Assembly (NCBI RefSeq): GCF_030246845.1
Contig: NZ_CP126889.1
Location: forward strand, 3,281,001-3,345,000
Direction of reading: 5' to 3'
DNA from: Enhydrobacter sp.
GTDB taxonomy: Bacteria; Pseudomonadota; Alphaproteobacteria; Reyranellales; Reyranellaceae
DNA length: 64,000 nucleotides
Every line of letters begins with the position of its first letter. The stretch's first letter is position 1. The notes below the pieces were generated by a model. It ran no database searches, had not been told where the DNA came from, and saw only the letters and a list, made by a program, of their open reading frames with translations. The translations under genes were made by a program, and so were the position numbers. Positions 46,018-54,030 of the stretch are shown piece by piece.

Positions 46018-46249
46018 ATTGCGCCACTGGAGTTCGTCACCGGCCAGGGGCGGATCCTCGTGGATGGACAAGTGCTTTCGGCAAGGCTGTGCCATCCCGA
46101 GCGGAGCGAGGGATCCTTTGTCGGCACTGCGAAAGATCCCTCGCTGCGCTCGGGATGACACGGCACTGGTTGGGCGCCTGCTCCGGTTTCTTGTTGGTGG
46201 CGCGCTGCCTTGAGTGCTCATCGGAGCGCGCCACCTCCCGTGGCGCTCA
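46018..46249 (-). repeat. Dispersed MITE/REP-like element, copy 5
   Basis: About 232 bp in the reverse orientation. The best-preserved right terminus reads ATTGCGCCACTGGAGTT (46018-46034). The palindrome is at 46089-46161, followed by the left module (TTTCTTGTTGGTGGCGCGC at about 46187-46205) and the decayed left terminus near 46233-46249. It separates the FAA hydrolase gene from the TetR gene and could terminate both. Confidence 0.7.
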
Positions 46250-46268
46250 CGGGCAACGAGACAGGACT

Positions 46269-46910
46269 TCAGGCGCCGAGCCGTCTCGGCAGGTTGTCGA
46301 GGCCGCCCATCATGAGCCGGGTGGCGAATTCGATGGCCTCGACCGGATCGACCGGATCGCGGGCCACCATCGCCACCGAGACCTCGAACACCACGCCGGA
46401 GAGCGCGGCGACGAGGTAGCCCATATCGACGTCCGGCAGGATGCCGTTGGCCATGGCCTGGCGCGCGTCGTCGAGGAGCTGGCGCGACAGAACCTGCAGA
46501 TTGGGCTTCTCCATCAGCATGCGGATCGGTGTCACGTTCTGGCGTCCGAAGGCCAGGATTTCGGGGTCCTCGGCCACGAACTTGATGTAGACCGAGATGT
46601 GACCGCGAAGGAATTCCTCCGCAGTGCGCGCCTTGGCGCGGCCTTCGCGGTGGCGCTTCAGGAGCTCCCCGGCCATCTCGGCGACGACGGCCTCGAAGAT
46701 CTCCTCCTTGTCCTTGAAGTAGTTGTAGAAGGTGCCGGAAGCGAGGTCGGTGCGCCGCACGATATCGCGCACGCCCGCCGCGCCGAAACCCATCTCGGCG
46801 AACACCGAACGGGCGGCCTTCAGCAGCGCGGCACGGTTCTCGGCTTTGTTCTGTTCGCGTCGGCCGGATCGCTCGCGCGCGGTCACCGCCGTCGTCGTCT
46901 GGTTGTCCAT
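46269..46910 (-). CDS. TetR/AcrR family regulator
   Basis: A 213-residue repressor. The N-terminal helix-turn-helix is KAENRAALLKAARSVFAEMGF (cores LKAARSVFAEMGF and VRDIVRRTDLASGTFYNYF, about 18-65). I start at the ATG at 46910. It lies 2 bases after the stop of an esterase gene on the same strand, so they are cotranscribed and it probably controls that esterase. Confidence 0.92.
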   Translation of the reverse strand: MDNQTTTAVTARERSGRREQNKAENRAALLKAARSVFAEMGFGAAGVRDIVRRTDLASGTFYNYFKDKEEIFEAVVAEMAGELLKRHREGRAKARTAEEFLRGHISVYIKFVAEDPEILAFGRQNVTPIRMLMEKPNLQVLSRQLLDDARQAMANGILPDVDMGYLVAALSGVVFEVSVAMVARDPVDPVEAIEFATRLMMGGLDNLPRRLGA

Positions 46911-46912
46911 GT

Positions 46913-47974
46913 TCAATGTCCCAATCGTGCGAGCTCGTGGCGCAGCCCGACGACCATGTCGTCCATTGCTCGCGCCGCCGCCGGCAACGCCCCGCGCATG
47001 CAAACAAACCCGTGAATGAGCGAATCGAACTCTCGATGAATGGTCTTCACGCCCGACCCGGCCAGCCGCTCGGCATAAGCCCGTCCCTCGTCGCGCAGCG
47101 GATCGAAGCCCGCGGTGAAGATCAGTGCCGGCGGCAAAGCGGACAGATCGGCCGCGCGCAAAGGCGATACCCGGGGATCGGCCGCCTGCGCAAGCCCGTC
47201 GAGGTAGTGGTCACGGAACCATTCCATGTCGGCCCGGGCGAGCAGGAAGCCCTCGCTGCAGCTTGCGTGGGAGGGCCGTTGCTCGCTGAGATCGGTCGCC
47301 GGGTAGATCAGCCACTGCAGGCATGGCTCCCGGGGCGCGCCGCGACTCTCCTGGGCGACCACAGCGGCGATCGTGCCGCCCGCGGAGTCGCCGGCAACGA
47401 CAATGCGCGCCGGATCGACGCCCAGCGCATCTCCCTCGCTGACGAGCCAGCGGAAGGCGGCGACGCCGTCTTCGATCGCGGCGGGGAATTTGTGTTCGGG
47501 CGCGAGGCGATAGTCGACTGCCACGACGGCACAGCCTGTGCGTGCGCACCAATAGCGGCAAGGGAGGTCGTAGCCTTCGAGGCTGCCGATCACGAACCCG
47601 CCGCCATGGAAATACAGGATGGCCGGCAGCGAGCGCGTCACGGATCCGGCGGGCCGGTAGAGCCGCACGCGGAGCCTGCCTGCGGGGCCGGCGATGGTGC
47701 GGTCGAGGATCGCACCCACCGGCAGCGGCCGGCCGCCCATCACCGTCATGAACATGTCGAATTCGCTGCGCGACTGCGACACCCCGAGCATGTGCAGCGG
47801 CTTCTGGCCGCTGCGTGCCAGCAGCCGGAGAAACCATTGCGTACGGCTGTCGAGCGTGCGGCCGTCCACCCTGACCGGCGGACCGGCGGCGATATGGACC
47901 CAGGAAATCGGCATGCGCAGCGCCATGCTGGCGATCCGGCCCTGCAATGCGCGTGCGATCTCCCTCGGGTGCAT
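46913..47974 (-). CDS. HSL/family IV esterase
   Basis: A 353-residue alpha/beta-hydrolase of the hormone-sensitive-lipase group. The oxyanion motif HGGG is at 123-126 and the triad is Ser197 (GDSAGG), Asp291 (FDPLRDE) and His321 (LIHGF). The substrate is a short- or medium-chain ester. It is followed by a TetR gene after 2 bases and is 92 bases from the divergent cyclase. Confidence 0.92.
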   Translation of the reverse strand: MHPREIARALQGRIASMALRMPISWVHIAAGPPVRVDGRTLDSRTQWFLRLLARSGQKPLHMLGVSQSRSEFDMFMTVMGGRPLPVGAILDRTIAGPAGRLRVRLYRPAGSVTRSLPAILYFHGGGFVIGSLEGYDLPCRYWCARTGCAVVAVDYRLAPEHKFPAAIEDGVAAFRWLVSEGDALGVDPARIVVAGDSAGGTIAAVVAQESRGAPREPCLQWLIYPATDLSEQRPSHASCSEGFLLARADMEWFRDHYLDGLAQAADPRVSPLRAADLSALPPALIFTAGFDPLRDEGRAYAERLAGSGVKTIHREFDSLIHGFVCMRGALPAAARAMDDMVVGLRHELARLGH

Positions 47975-48066
47975 TGCCGTGTCCTTAGCACGAGTTCCAG
48001 GGAGCGGGCAGGGGGCAGGATAGCTGCCTCGACGGCGCGGTCCGCAATGGCTAGCGTGCGCCTGTG

Positions 48067-49350
48067 ATGGCTGAAGCGGCAACCGGCGCCTACGCCCAGG
48101 CACTCAGGCGCGAGATCCTGCGCAGCGAGCGGATGCGCATGCGGGCCTTGGTCATCCTGCTGGCGGTTATGCTGGCGTCGATCCTGTGCGCCCTTGCTCT
48201 CTTGCCTCACTTCACGCACCAGCTCTTCCCGGAGGGCATCTCCGCCTGGGTGCCGACCGCGGGCTTTGGCTCGTTCATCCTGTTCGAGGTCGCAGCGCTT
48301 GGCCTGTTGCGCTGGCGCATCGCGGCGGACAAGGACTTCCCGCGGCCGGCGCGCTTTGCGAACGCCCTGGTCGAGACCAGCCTGCCGGGCGTGGTGATCG
48401 TCGTCCTTTCCCACCACATGGAGCCGCGTCTCGTCTTCGGCTTCTGGCCGCCGCTCCTCTACTTCGTCTTCATCGTGCTGTCGACGCTGCGCCTCGACTT
48501 CTGGCTGTCGCTGTGGACCGGCATCGTCGCCGCTGTCGAGCAGTTGGCGCTCGCCTACTGGCTGTTGCCGCTGAGCCTGACCGCAGTCAATGCTGAGGAG
48601 ACGGTCTACTATCATATGAGCCGCAGCATCATGCTGCTGCTGGCGGGCATTGTGGCCGGCATCGTGGCCCAGAGCCTGCGCCGGCAGTTCGAGAATTCGG
48701 TGATAGCGGGCGCCGCGCGCGACCGGGTGACCAATCTCTTTGGCCAGCATGTCTCGCCGGCCGTGGTCGAGCGGCTGCTCGCGACGCAGGCCGAGCCGCC
48801 GAGCGAGATCCGCCCGGTCTGCGTGCTGTTCCTCGACATCCGCGGCTTTACCGCCATGAGCCATACCCGCTCGGCCGGCGAGACGGTCGACCTGTTGAAC
48901 GATTTCTTCGCCGCGATGGTCGAGATCGTCGACCGTCACGGCGGCATCGTGAACAAGTTCCTGGGCGACGGTTTCCTCGCCCTGTTCGGCGCGCCACTGA
49001 CCGACCCCAAGGCCGCCGACCATGCGCTGGCGGCCGGCCGCGACATGCTGGCGGCCGTCGACGACTGGAACCGTGCGCGGCCGGCGCAGGCCCTGCGCGT
49101 CGGCATCGGCATCCATGCTGGCGATGCGGTCACCGGCACCGTGGGCTCGGCGCAGCGCAAGGAGTACACCGTGATCGGCGATACGGTGAATCTCGCCGCG
49201 CGCCTCGAGCAGCTCACGAAGGAGACAGGCGCCCGCCTGCTCGTTTCCGATGCGCTCGCCAATCAGGCGCGCTCGAGCGGCGGCGTCGCTCTGGGGCCCA
49301 TGGCGATTCGCGGCTACGGTGAGCCGGTGAACGTCTGGAAGCTGGCGTGA
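48067..49350 (+). CDS. Membrane class III adenylate cyclase
   Basis: A 427-residue protein with an N-terminal region of about six membrane segments (about 27-205) and a C-terminal cyclase domain (about 245-420). The metal aspartates are Asp257 (FLDIRGFT) and Asp301 (FLGDGF), the base-selecting residues are Lys297 (IVNKF) and Thr368 (EYTVIGDT), and the transition-state residues are Asn375 and Arg379 (NLAARLE). The Lys/Thr pair is that of class IIIb cyclases, which use ATP. A GTG 3 bases earlier is an alternative start. Confidence 0.92.
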   Translation: MAEAATGAYAQALRREILRSERMRMRALVILLAVMLASILCALALLPHFTHQLFPEGISAWVPTAGFGSFILFEVAALGLLRWRIAADKDFPRPARFANALVETSLPGVVIVVLSHHMEPRLVFGFWPPLLYFVFIVLSTLRLDFWLSLWTGIVAAVEQLALAYWLLPLSLTAVNAEETVYYHMSRSIMLLLAGIVAGIVAQSLRRQFENSVIAGAARDRVTNLFGQHVSPAVVERLLATQAEPPSEIRPVCVLFLDIRGFTAMSHTRSAGETVDLLNDFFAAMVEIVDRHGGIVNKFLGDGFLALFGAPLTDPKAADHALAAGRDMLAAVDDWNRARPAQALRVGIGIHAGDAVTGTVGSAQRKEYTVIGDTVNLAARLEQLTKETGARLLVSDALANQARSSGGVALGPMAIRGYGEPVNVWKLA

Positions 49351-49367
49351 GGTGTCGTCAGGGCCGC

Positions 49368-49820
49368 TTACCTTGCGGTCGCGAGGCCCTTTTCCTTCCG
49401 GGCGCCGGCGCGGTTGGTCATGGGATCGAAGCCTTCGAGCTCGGCGACATCGTCCTCGTTCCAGAAGTTGAGCTCGATCATCACGCCGTCCGGATCGTGC
49501 ACGAAGACCTGCTGCAGCGGCCGCTGCGGCACCTTGCGGACCTCGAACGGCACCTTGTCCTTCTTGATGGTGTCGAGCGTACCGCGGATGTCGGAGCAGT
49601 TGATCGCGACATGGTCGATGGCACCGCCACCATGGTCGGTACGACCTGTCTCGGACACGAGGTGAAGGATCGCCTTGTCGCCGGCATAGAGCCACGCGCC
49701 CGGGAACGGGAACGGCGGCCGGTCGCCGTTGCGCAGCCCCACATAGCGCTCATAGAAGCGCACCGTGGCATCGAGATTCTTGCAATAGACATTCCAATGG
49801 TCGAGCGAGAGTGCGGGCAT
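49368..49820 (-). CDS. VOC family (glyoxalase-like) protein
   Basis: A 150-residue two-beta-alpha-beta-beta-beta protein. It begins LSLDHWNVYCKNLDATVRFYERYVGL (cores LDHWNVYC and VRFYERYVGL), with DHVAINCSDI and VFVHDPDGVMIELN later; the His and Glu would bind metal. It may be a lyase, dioxygenase or resistance protein; function is open. GAGGAGGAAC precedes the start. It is the last gene of the ArsR-led cluster. Confidence 0.88.
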   Translation of the reverse strand: MPALSLDHWNVYCKNLDATVRFYERYVGLRNGDRPPFPFPGAWLYAGDKAILHLVSETGRTDHGGGAIDHVAINCSDIRGTLDTIKKDKVPFEVRKVPQRPLQQVFVHDPDGVMIELNFWNEDDVAELEGFDPMTNRAGARKEKGLATAR

Positions 49821-49863
49821 GGGTTCCTCCTCTTGCAGGGGCGCGAGCTTACACCCATCCCCG

Positions 49864-50601
49864 CTAGCCGTGGCAGCAGGAATTTCCCGGCTGCCGGCCG
49901 TACTTGTCGTGGTGGCGGACCCAGTCGGTCAGGTTGCCGCCCGGCGGCTCGTTGCGCCCCTTGGGCGTGAGATCGAGGAAGCTGTAGGTGCTGCCAAGCT
50001 GGTCGGTGCCGCGGGCGAACACGGAGTAGGTGTGAAACACCTGGCCGGCCTCGTCCTTGCAGAAGACGCTGAATCCCGGCATCTCGTCGCTCATGTAACG
50101 GCCGAGCTCGAAGTTGTAGAAGGCCTGATTGCGGGCGCGGTCCTCCTCGGTGAAGGAGACGTGGTAGTCGAAGTTGAAGTCGCTGTCGAACGACGACACC
50201 CACTTGAAATGCCAACCCATGCGCTTCTGGAACGCCTGGATCTTGGCGAGCGGTGCGCGCGAGACGGCGACCAGCATGACGTCGTGGTTGATGAGATGCA
50301 CGAGCTGGCTGTCGAGCTGGTCGGCGCCGAACGAGCAGCCGACGCAGCCTTCCTCCCAGTCCGGCCCCAGCATGAAGTGCTTGATGATGAGCTGGCTGCG
50401 GCCCTCGAACAGATCGGCCAGCGTCTCGCGGCCGTCCGGCCCTTCGAACTCGTAGCGCTTCTCGACCTTGACCCAGGGCAGCGCCCGGCGTTTCGCTGCC
50501 AGCGCATCGTAGGCCTTGAGCAGGGCCTTCTCCTCGGCGAGCAGGGCGCGGCGGGCGGCAAGCCATTCGTCGGCAGAGACGATCTGATGGGCAGGTTCCA
50601 T
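49864..50601 (-). CDS. DUF899 thioredoxin-like protein
   Basis: A 245-residue protein of the DUF899 family, which has a thioredoxin-like fold. Visible marks are IIKHFMLGPDWEEGCVGCSF (cores KHFMLGPDW and GCVGCSF, about 75-95), WVSSFDSDFNFDYHVSF and the terminal WVRHHDKYG. The role is unknown, though these genes often accompany ArsR and SRPBCC genes. AAGGAGAG precedes the ATG. It follows the transglutaminase-like gene after 12 bases. Confidence 0.9.
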   Translation of the reverse strand: MEPAHQIVSADEWLAARRALLAEEKALLKAYDALAAKRRALPWVKVEKRYEFEGPDGRETLADLFEGRSQLIIKHFMLGPDWEEGCVGCSFGADQLDSQLVHLINHDVMLVAVSRAPLAKIQAFQKRMGWHFKWVSSFDSDFNFDYHVSFTEEDRARNQAFYNFELGRYMSDEMPGFSVFCKDEAGQVFHTYSVFARGTDQLGSTYSFLDLTPKGRNEPPGGNLTDWVRHHDKYGRQPGNSCCHG

Positions 50602-50613
50602 GACCCTCTCCTT

Positions 50614-51468
50614 TCAGGCGGCTTCGGGGCAATTGAGAACATGATTGAACACGGTCGCGGGCACCGCGAGCCGAGGATCGCGATAGGCCGCACGCAGCAC
50701 GTCGAAATGTGCGTCGGGCTCGCGTGTGAGCGCCGCGATGCGGTCGATCAGCTCGAGGTCGATTTTGCTGTCGTCCATGACCATGGCGCCCCAGCCGTCC
50801 CAGGGCAGCATCTCGCGGTTGTTGAGGGCGGCCAGATCGCGGATGACGTTGCCCGCGATGAACCAGAGGCCGTGCATGTCGAGGATGCCGAAGGCTCGCG
50901 GATCGGCACCTCCCTGACGGCAAAGCGCCCAGGCCTCGCCGGCGACAAGGAACTGGTCGCGCGGGACATCGAGCGGATCGAAGGCGAGCCTGAAGAGATC
51001 GCGCTGGCGCGGATCCATCTGCGCGTCGACCATGGTCCAGCGGCCTTTCTTTTCATTCCAGTATTCCGTGACCCAGTGGTCGAGGAACTTGCCGGCCTCG
51101 AAGTAGGCGCCGAAACCGCATCGGGCGCGGGCCGGCAGGCCCTGGCCGCGCAGCATGGAAACCTGGAGCAGGGTGAAGTGACGGCAAACGCCCACCTGCC
51201 GTTCCTTGGCCGGGCGCGGCCGGGTCAAAGGCTGCGGGTCGTGCGCGACGATGCTTGCCAGCATGCCGGCGACTGGCCGGATATGGGCTTCGGCGTGCTG
51301 CTCGGCGCTCAGCGAGACCCCGTAAGCCGGGGCGACATGCTGGTGCATGAGGAGCCCCTGAACGACCTTGGCCGTGCCTTCGGGCCCCGGCGGCAGGTCC
51401 GCGAACAAATGGGCGTGCCCGTCGGGGTCGCTGAAGTCGATGGGCCGGCGGTAGAAGTCCAGCGTCAT
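50614..51468 (-). CDS. Transglutaminase-like cysteine-type protein
   Basis: A 284-residue protein with a transglutaminase-type triad: Cys95 (GVCRHFTLLQV), His131 (FLDHWVTEYW) and Asp148 (TMVDAQ). The fold is typical of bacterial transglutaminase-like proteins that cleave or crosslink peptides; substrate unknown. There is no signal peptide, so it is probably cytoplasmic. Its start overlaps the SRPBCC stop by 4 bases (ATGA, 51465-51468). Confidence 0.87.
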   Translation of the reverse strand: MTLDFYRRPIDFSDPDGHAHLFADLPPGPEGTAKVVQGLLMHQHVAPAYGVSLSAEQHAEAHIRPVAGMLASIVAHDPQPLTRPRPAKERQVGVCRHFTLLQVSMLRGQGLPARARCGFGAYFEAGKFLDHWVTEYWNEKKGRWTMVDAQMDPRQRDLFRLAFDPLDVPRDQFLVAGEAWALCRQGGADPRAFGILDMHGLWFIAGNVIRDLAALNNREMLPWDGWGAMVMDDSKIDLELIDRIAALTREPDAHFDVLRAAYRDPRLAVPATVFNHVLNCPEAA

Positions 51469-51896
51469 GCCAACAGCCTTTCGAGGTTGTCGAGGGCGTA
51501 GGTCCAACCGACGCGGTGATCGTCGCGCACCTTCTCGTCGATGAACTGCTCGTGCGTCAGCGTGAGCAGGCTGCCGTCGTTCGCGGGAGCGATGTCGATC
51601 GTGACCAGCGATTCCCGTTCCGGCGTGCTCTGCCACGTCCAGGTGAAGACCAGCTTCCGGTCGGGCACGAGCTCGCGATAGAGGCCGCTGACGCTGTGAT
51701 GCTCGCCATTCTGGCCCCAGAACTGGACGCGGAAGCGCCCGCCGACGCGCAGATCGGTTTCGGCGATCGGCTTGTTCTGGTGCGGCGTCACGCCCCACCA
51801 GCGGATCATTTGCTCCGGCTGCGTCCACGCCTCGTAGACTTTTTGCGGCGAGGCCTTGAGCTGGCGCTTGAGGGTGAGGCTGGGCTTGGTTGCCAT
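51465..51896 (-). CDS. SRPBCC (AHSA1-like) domain protein
   Basis: A 143-residue START/AHSA1-fold protein. It begins KPSLTLKRQLKASPQKVYEAWTQPEQMIRWWG (cores KVYEAWTQPEQMIRWW) and ends with LTHEQF-D-VGW-YALDNLERLL, the usual AHSA1 pattern of a hydrophobic cavity protein. I start at the ATG at 51896. It overlaps the upstream ArsR gene by 91 bases in another frame, and the downstream gene by 4, so it is tightly coupled to both. Confidence 0.9.
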   Translation of the reverse strand: MATKPSLTLKRQLKASPQKVYEAWTQPEQMIRWWGVTPHQNKPIAETDLRVGGRFRVQFWGQNGEHHSVSGLYRELVPDRKLVFTWTWQSTPERESLVTIDIAPANDGSLLTLTHEQFIDEKVRDDHRVGWTYALDNLERLLA

Positions 51897-52225
51897 TGAT
51901 CTTGCTCCAGGAAAGCGGCGAGACGATCGAGCTGGTCGGTCCAGTAGCGTTCGTAGCGGGACAGCCATTCCATCGCTTGCTCCATGGGCCCCGGGCTCAA
52001 CTGACACGCCACGGTGCGGCCGGTCTTCGTCCGCACGATCAGGCCGGCATCCGACAGCACGTCGAGGTGCTTCATGACGGCGGGCAGGGACATGGGGAAG
52101 GGACGGGCAAGCTCGCTCACCGTGACGCGCTGCTCCTCGTCGAGCCGGGCGAGCAGCGCGCGGCGCGTCGGATCGGCAAGGGCGGCGAAGGTGCGATCGA
52201 GGCCTGCTTCTTGATAGTTAACCAT
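51806..52225 (-). CDS. ArsR family winged-helix regulator
   Basis: A 139-residue repressor. The winged helix is in residues about 8-85 (FAALADPTRRALLARLDE, LPAVMKHLDVLSDAGLI). There are no cysteine metal ligands, so it is of the non-metal ArsR/SRPBCC-linked type. The last 30 residues (PSPASPSSASSRPRRKK) are low-complexity and come from overlap with the SRPBCC gene in another frame. It heads the operon and its start codon lies in a perfect palindrome. Confidence 0.92.
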   Translation of the reverse strand: MVNYQEAGLDRTFAALADPTRRALLARLDEEQRVTVSELARPFPMSLPAVMKHLDVLSDAGLIVRTKTGRTVACQLSPGPMEQAMEWLSRYERYWTDQLDRLAAFLEQDQWQPSPASPSSASSRPRRKKSTRRGRSRSK

Positions 52226-52237
52226 GACGTTAACTAT
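52214..52237. promoter_or_regulatory. Perfect palindrome over the ArsR start codon, likely autoregulatory operator
   Basis: ATAGTTAAC (52214-52222) and GTTAACTAT (52229-52237) form a perfect 9-bp inverted repeat with a 6-base spacer that contains the ATG of the ArsR gene. One half-site encodes the first residues, Met-Val-Asn-Tyr. Size and symmetry suit a winged-helix dimer. Confidence 0.7.
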
Positions 52238-52269
52238 TGGGGTGCGAGGCCGTTCCTGTCAAGGGTCCG

Positions 52270-53007
52270 TCAAATCCTTTCGATCAGGGCCTGCGCGGCC
52301 GCCGGGTTGCGCACCTTGGCGCCGGAGATGATGTAGACGAAGGCATCGCCCCGCTTCGCCCAGTCCCTGGTCCGCCTGGCCCATCGGTCGAGCTCGGCCG
52401 GCTTGTAGCCAGTCTTCACCTTCTCCTGCGTGCCCATCAGGCGGGCGTAGGTGAAGTCCGCCGTCGGCTCGTCGATTTCGGGAAAGTTCTTGTCGTGCGC
52501 GAAGACGATGGCGACGTTGTACTTGCGGCAGAGATCGTAGAACCGTTGGTCCCTGAAGCTCGGATGACGCACCTCGAGCGCATGGCGCAATGGCAGCTTG
52601 CCGACCTCGCGCGGCAGGAGCTTCAGAAAGGCCTCGATGTCTTCCGGATCGAACTTCTTGGTCGCCATGAACTGCCAGTTGATCGGCCCCAGCCGGTCAC
52701 GCAGCTCGACCAGGCCTTGTCCCACGAAACGGCCGACCGATTCGGCGGCATCGGCGAGCACGCGCCGGTTGGTGCAGAAGCGCGACGCCTTCATGGCGAA
52801 CACGAAGCCGTCCGGCGTCTCGTCGCGCCACTTGGCCCAGCTCACCGGCTTGAAGCTCGAATAGTAAGTGCCGTTGATCTCGATCGAGGTGAGCTTGCGG
52901 CTGGCATATTCCAGCTCGCGTTTGTGGGTCAGACCCTCCGGATAGAAGACGCCGCGCCAGGGTTCGAAGGTCCAGCCGCCGACGCCGATATGGATCTTGC
53001 CTGCCAT
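52270..53007 (-). CDS. DUF72 domain protein
   Basis: A 245-residue TIM-barrel protein of the DUF72 (YecE-like) family. It begins IHIGVGGWTFEPWRGVFYPEGL, whose cores are GVGGWTFEPWRG and FYPEGL, with EINGTYYSS and LPLRHALEVRHPSF later. The biochemical role is unknown. It ends 44 bases before the ArsR start, on the same strand, so some read-through into the ArsR operon is possible. Confidence 0.9.
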   Translation of the reverse strand: MAGKIHIGVGGWTFEPWRGVFYPEGLTHKRELEYASRKLTSIEINGTYYSSFKPVSWAKWRDETPDGFVFAMKASRFCTNRRVLADAAESVGRFVGQGLVELRDRLGPINWQFMATKKFDPEDIEAFLKLLPREVGKLPLRHALEVRHPSFRDQRFYDLCRKYNVAIVFAHDKNFPEIDEPTADFTYARLMGTQEKVKTGYKPAELDRWARRTRDWAKRGDAFVYIISGAKVRNPAAAQALIERI

Positions 53008-53088
53008 GAGGGACTCCTTTGCCGGCCGGACGATATGACAAAGCCTGCGGCCTTGTCCTACGTTCGATGCCGAAGCCAGGGGAGAGCC

Positions 53089-54030
53089 ATGAGCCAGGGC
53101 GGGATCGAGGCCGTTCGGAGGTTGCTCGGCGCCAAGCCGCGACCGGTGGGTTGGCCCGCCAGACGGCAGCGCATCGAGGAGGTCGGGGCGCACTGGCCTG
53201 TCGCGGCCGACATCAAGTTGCGGGCTGTGGATCTGGACGGCGTTCCAGGCGAATGGTCGATCGCTCCGGGAAGCGACGAGGCATGCGTCCTCGTGTTCTT
53301 CCATGGCGGCGGCTATTGCTCCGGCTCTCTGGTCAGTCATCGCCGCATGGTGACCGAAGCGGGACGCGCGGCCGGCGTGCGGACGCTGGCCGTCGACTAT
53401 CGCCTGGCGCCCGAGCATCGGTTCCCCGCGGCACTGGAGGACGCGCTCGCGGCCTGGCGCTGGCTGCGCCGGCAGGGCGTCGCGGCACGTCACATCGCCG
53501 TCGGTGGCGACAGTGCGGGCGGTGGGCTGTCGGTGTCGCTGATCAACGCCTTGCATGCGGCCGGCGAGGAGGGGCCGGCCTGCGCCTGGCTGGTCTCGCC
53601 CTGGACCGATCTCACCATGTCGGGCGCAACCATGACGACCAAGGACGCCGTCGACCCCCTGATCCACAAGGGCTACCTCGCCGAGCTCGCCAATGCCTAT
53701 GTGCCGCCGGGCATGGATCGGCGCGATCCGCGCCTTTCCCCGCTGTTTGCCGATCTCCGCCGCCTGCCGCCGATCCTCGTTCAGGTCGGCAGCGACGAGA
53801 CGCTGCTGGCCGATGCGACCCGCTTTGCCGACGCGGCAGGCACGGCCAACATCGCCGTCACCCTCGAGATCTGGCCGCACATGATCCATGCCTGGCCGCT
53901 CTGGAACGCGGGTCTGACTGCCGGCCGCGCCGCGCTGGCGAACGCCGGTTCCTTCATGCGCCGCCATCTTGGGCAGCCGCCTGGGGCTCGCGCGGCCTGG
54001 TCTCCGGCATCAGCAGGGCCACCAGCGTGA
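53089..54030 (+). CDS. HSL/family IV esterase
   Basis: A 313-residue alpha/beta-hydrolase. HGGG is at 72-75 (FFHGGGYCSG) and the triad is Ser142 (GDSAGG), Asp236 (VGSDETLL) and His267 (MIHAWP). GGAGAG lies just before the ATG at 53089. The C-terminal 25 residues overlap the convergent MFS gene by 77 bases and look non-conserved, so an upstream natural stop may have been lost. Confidence 0.92.
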   Translation: MSQGGIEAVRRLLGAKPRPVGWPARRQRIEEVGAHWPVAADIKLRAVDLDGVPGEWSIAPGSDEACVLVFFHGGGYCSGSLVSHRRMVTEAGRAAGVRTLAVDYRLAPEHRFPAALEDALAAWRWLRRQGVAARHIAVGGDSAGGGLSVSLINALHAAGEEGPACAWLVSPWTDLTMSGATMTTKDAVDPLIHKGYLAELANAYVPPGMDRRDPRLSPLFADLRRLPPILVQVGSDETLLADATRFADAAGTANIAVTLEIWPHMIHAWPLWNAGLTAGRAALANAGSFMRRHLGQPPGARAAWSPASAGPPA

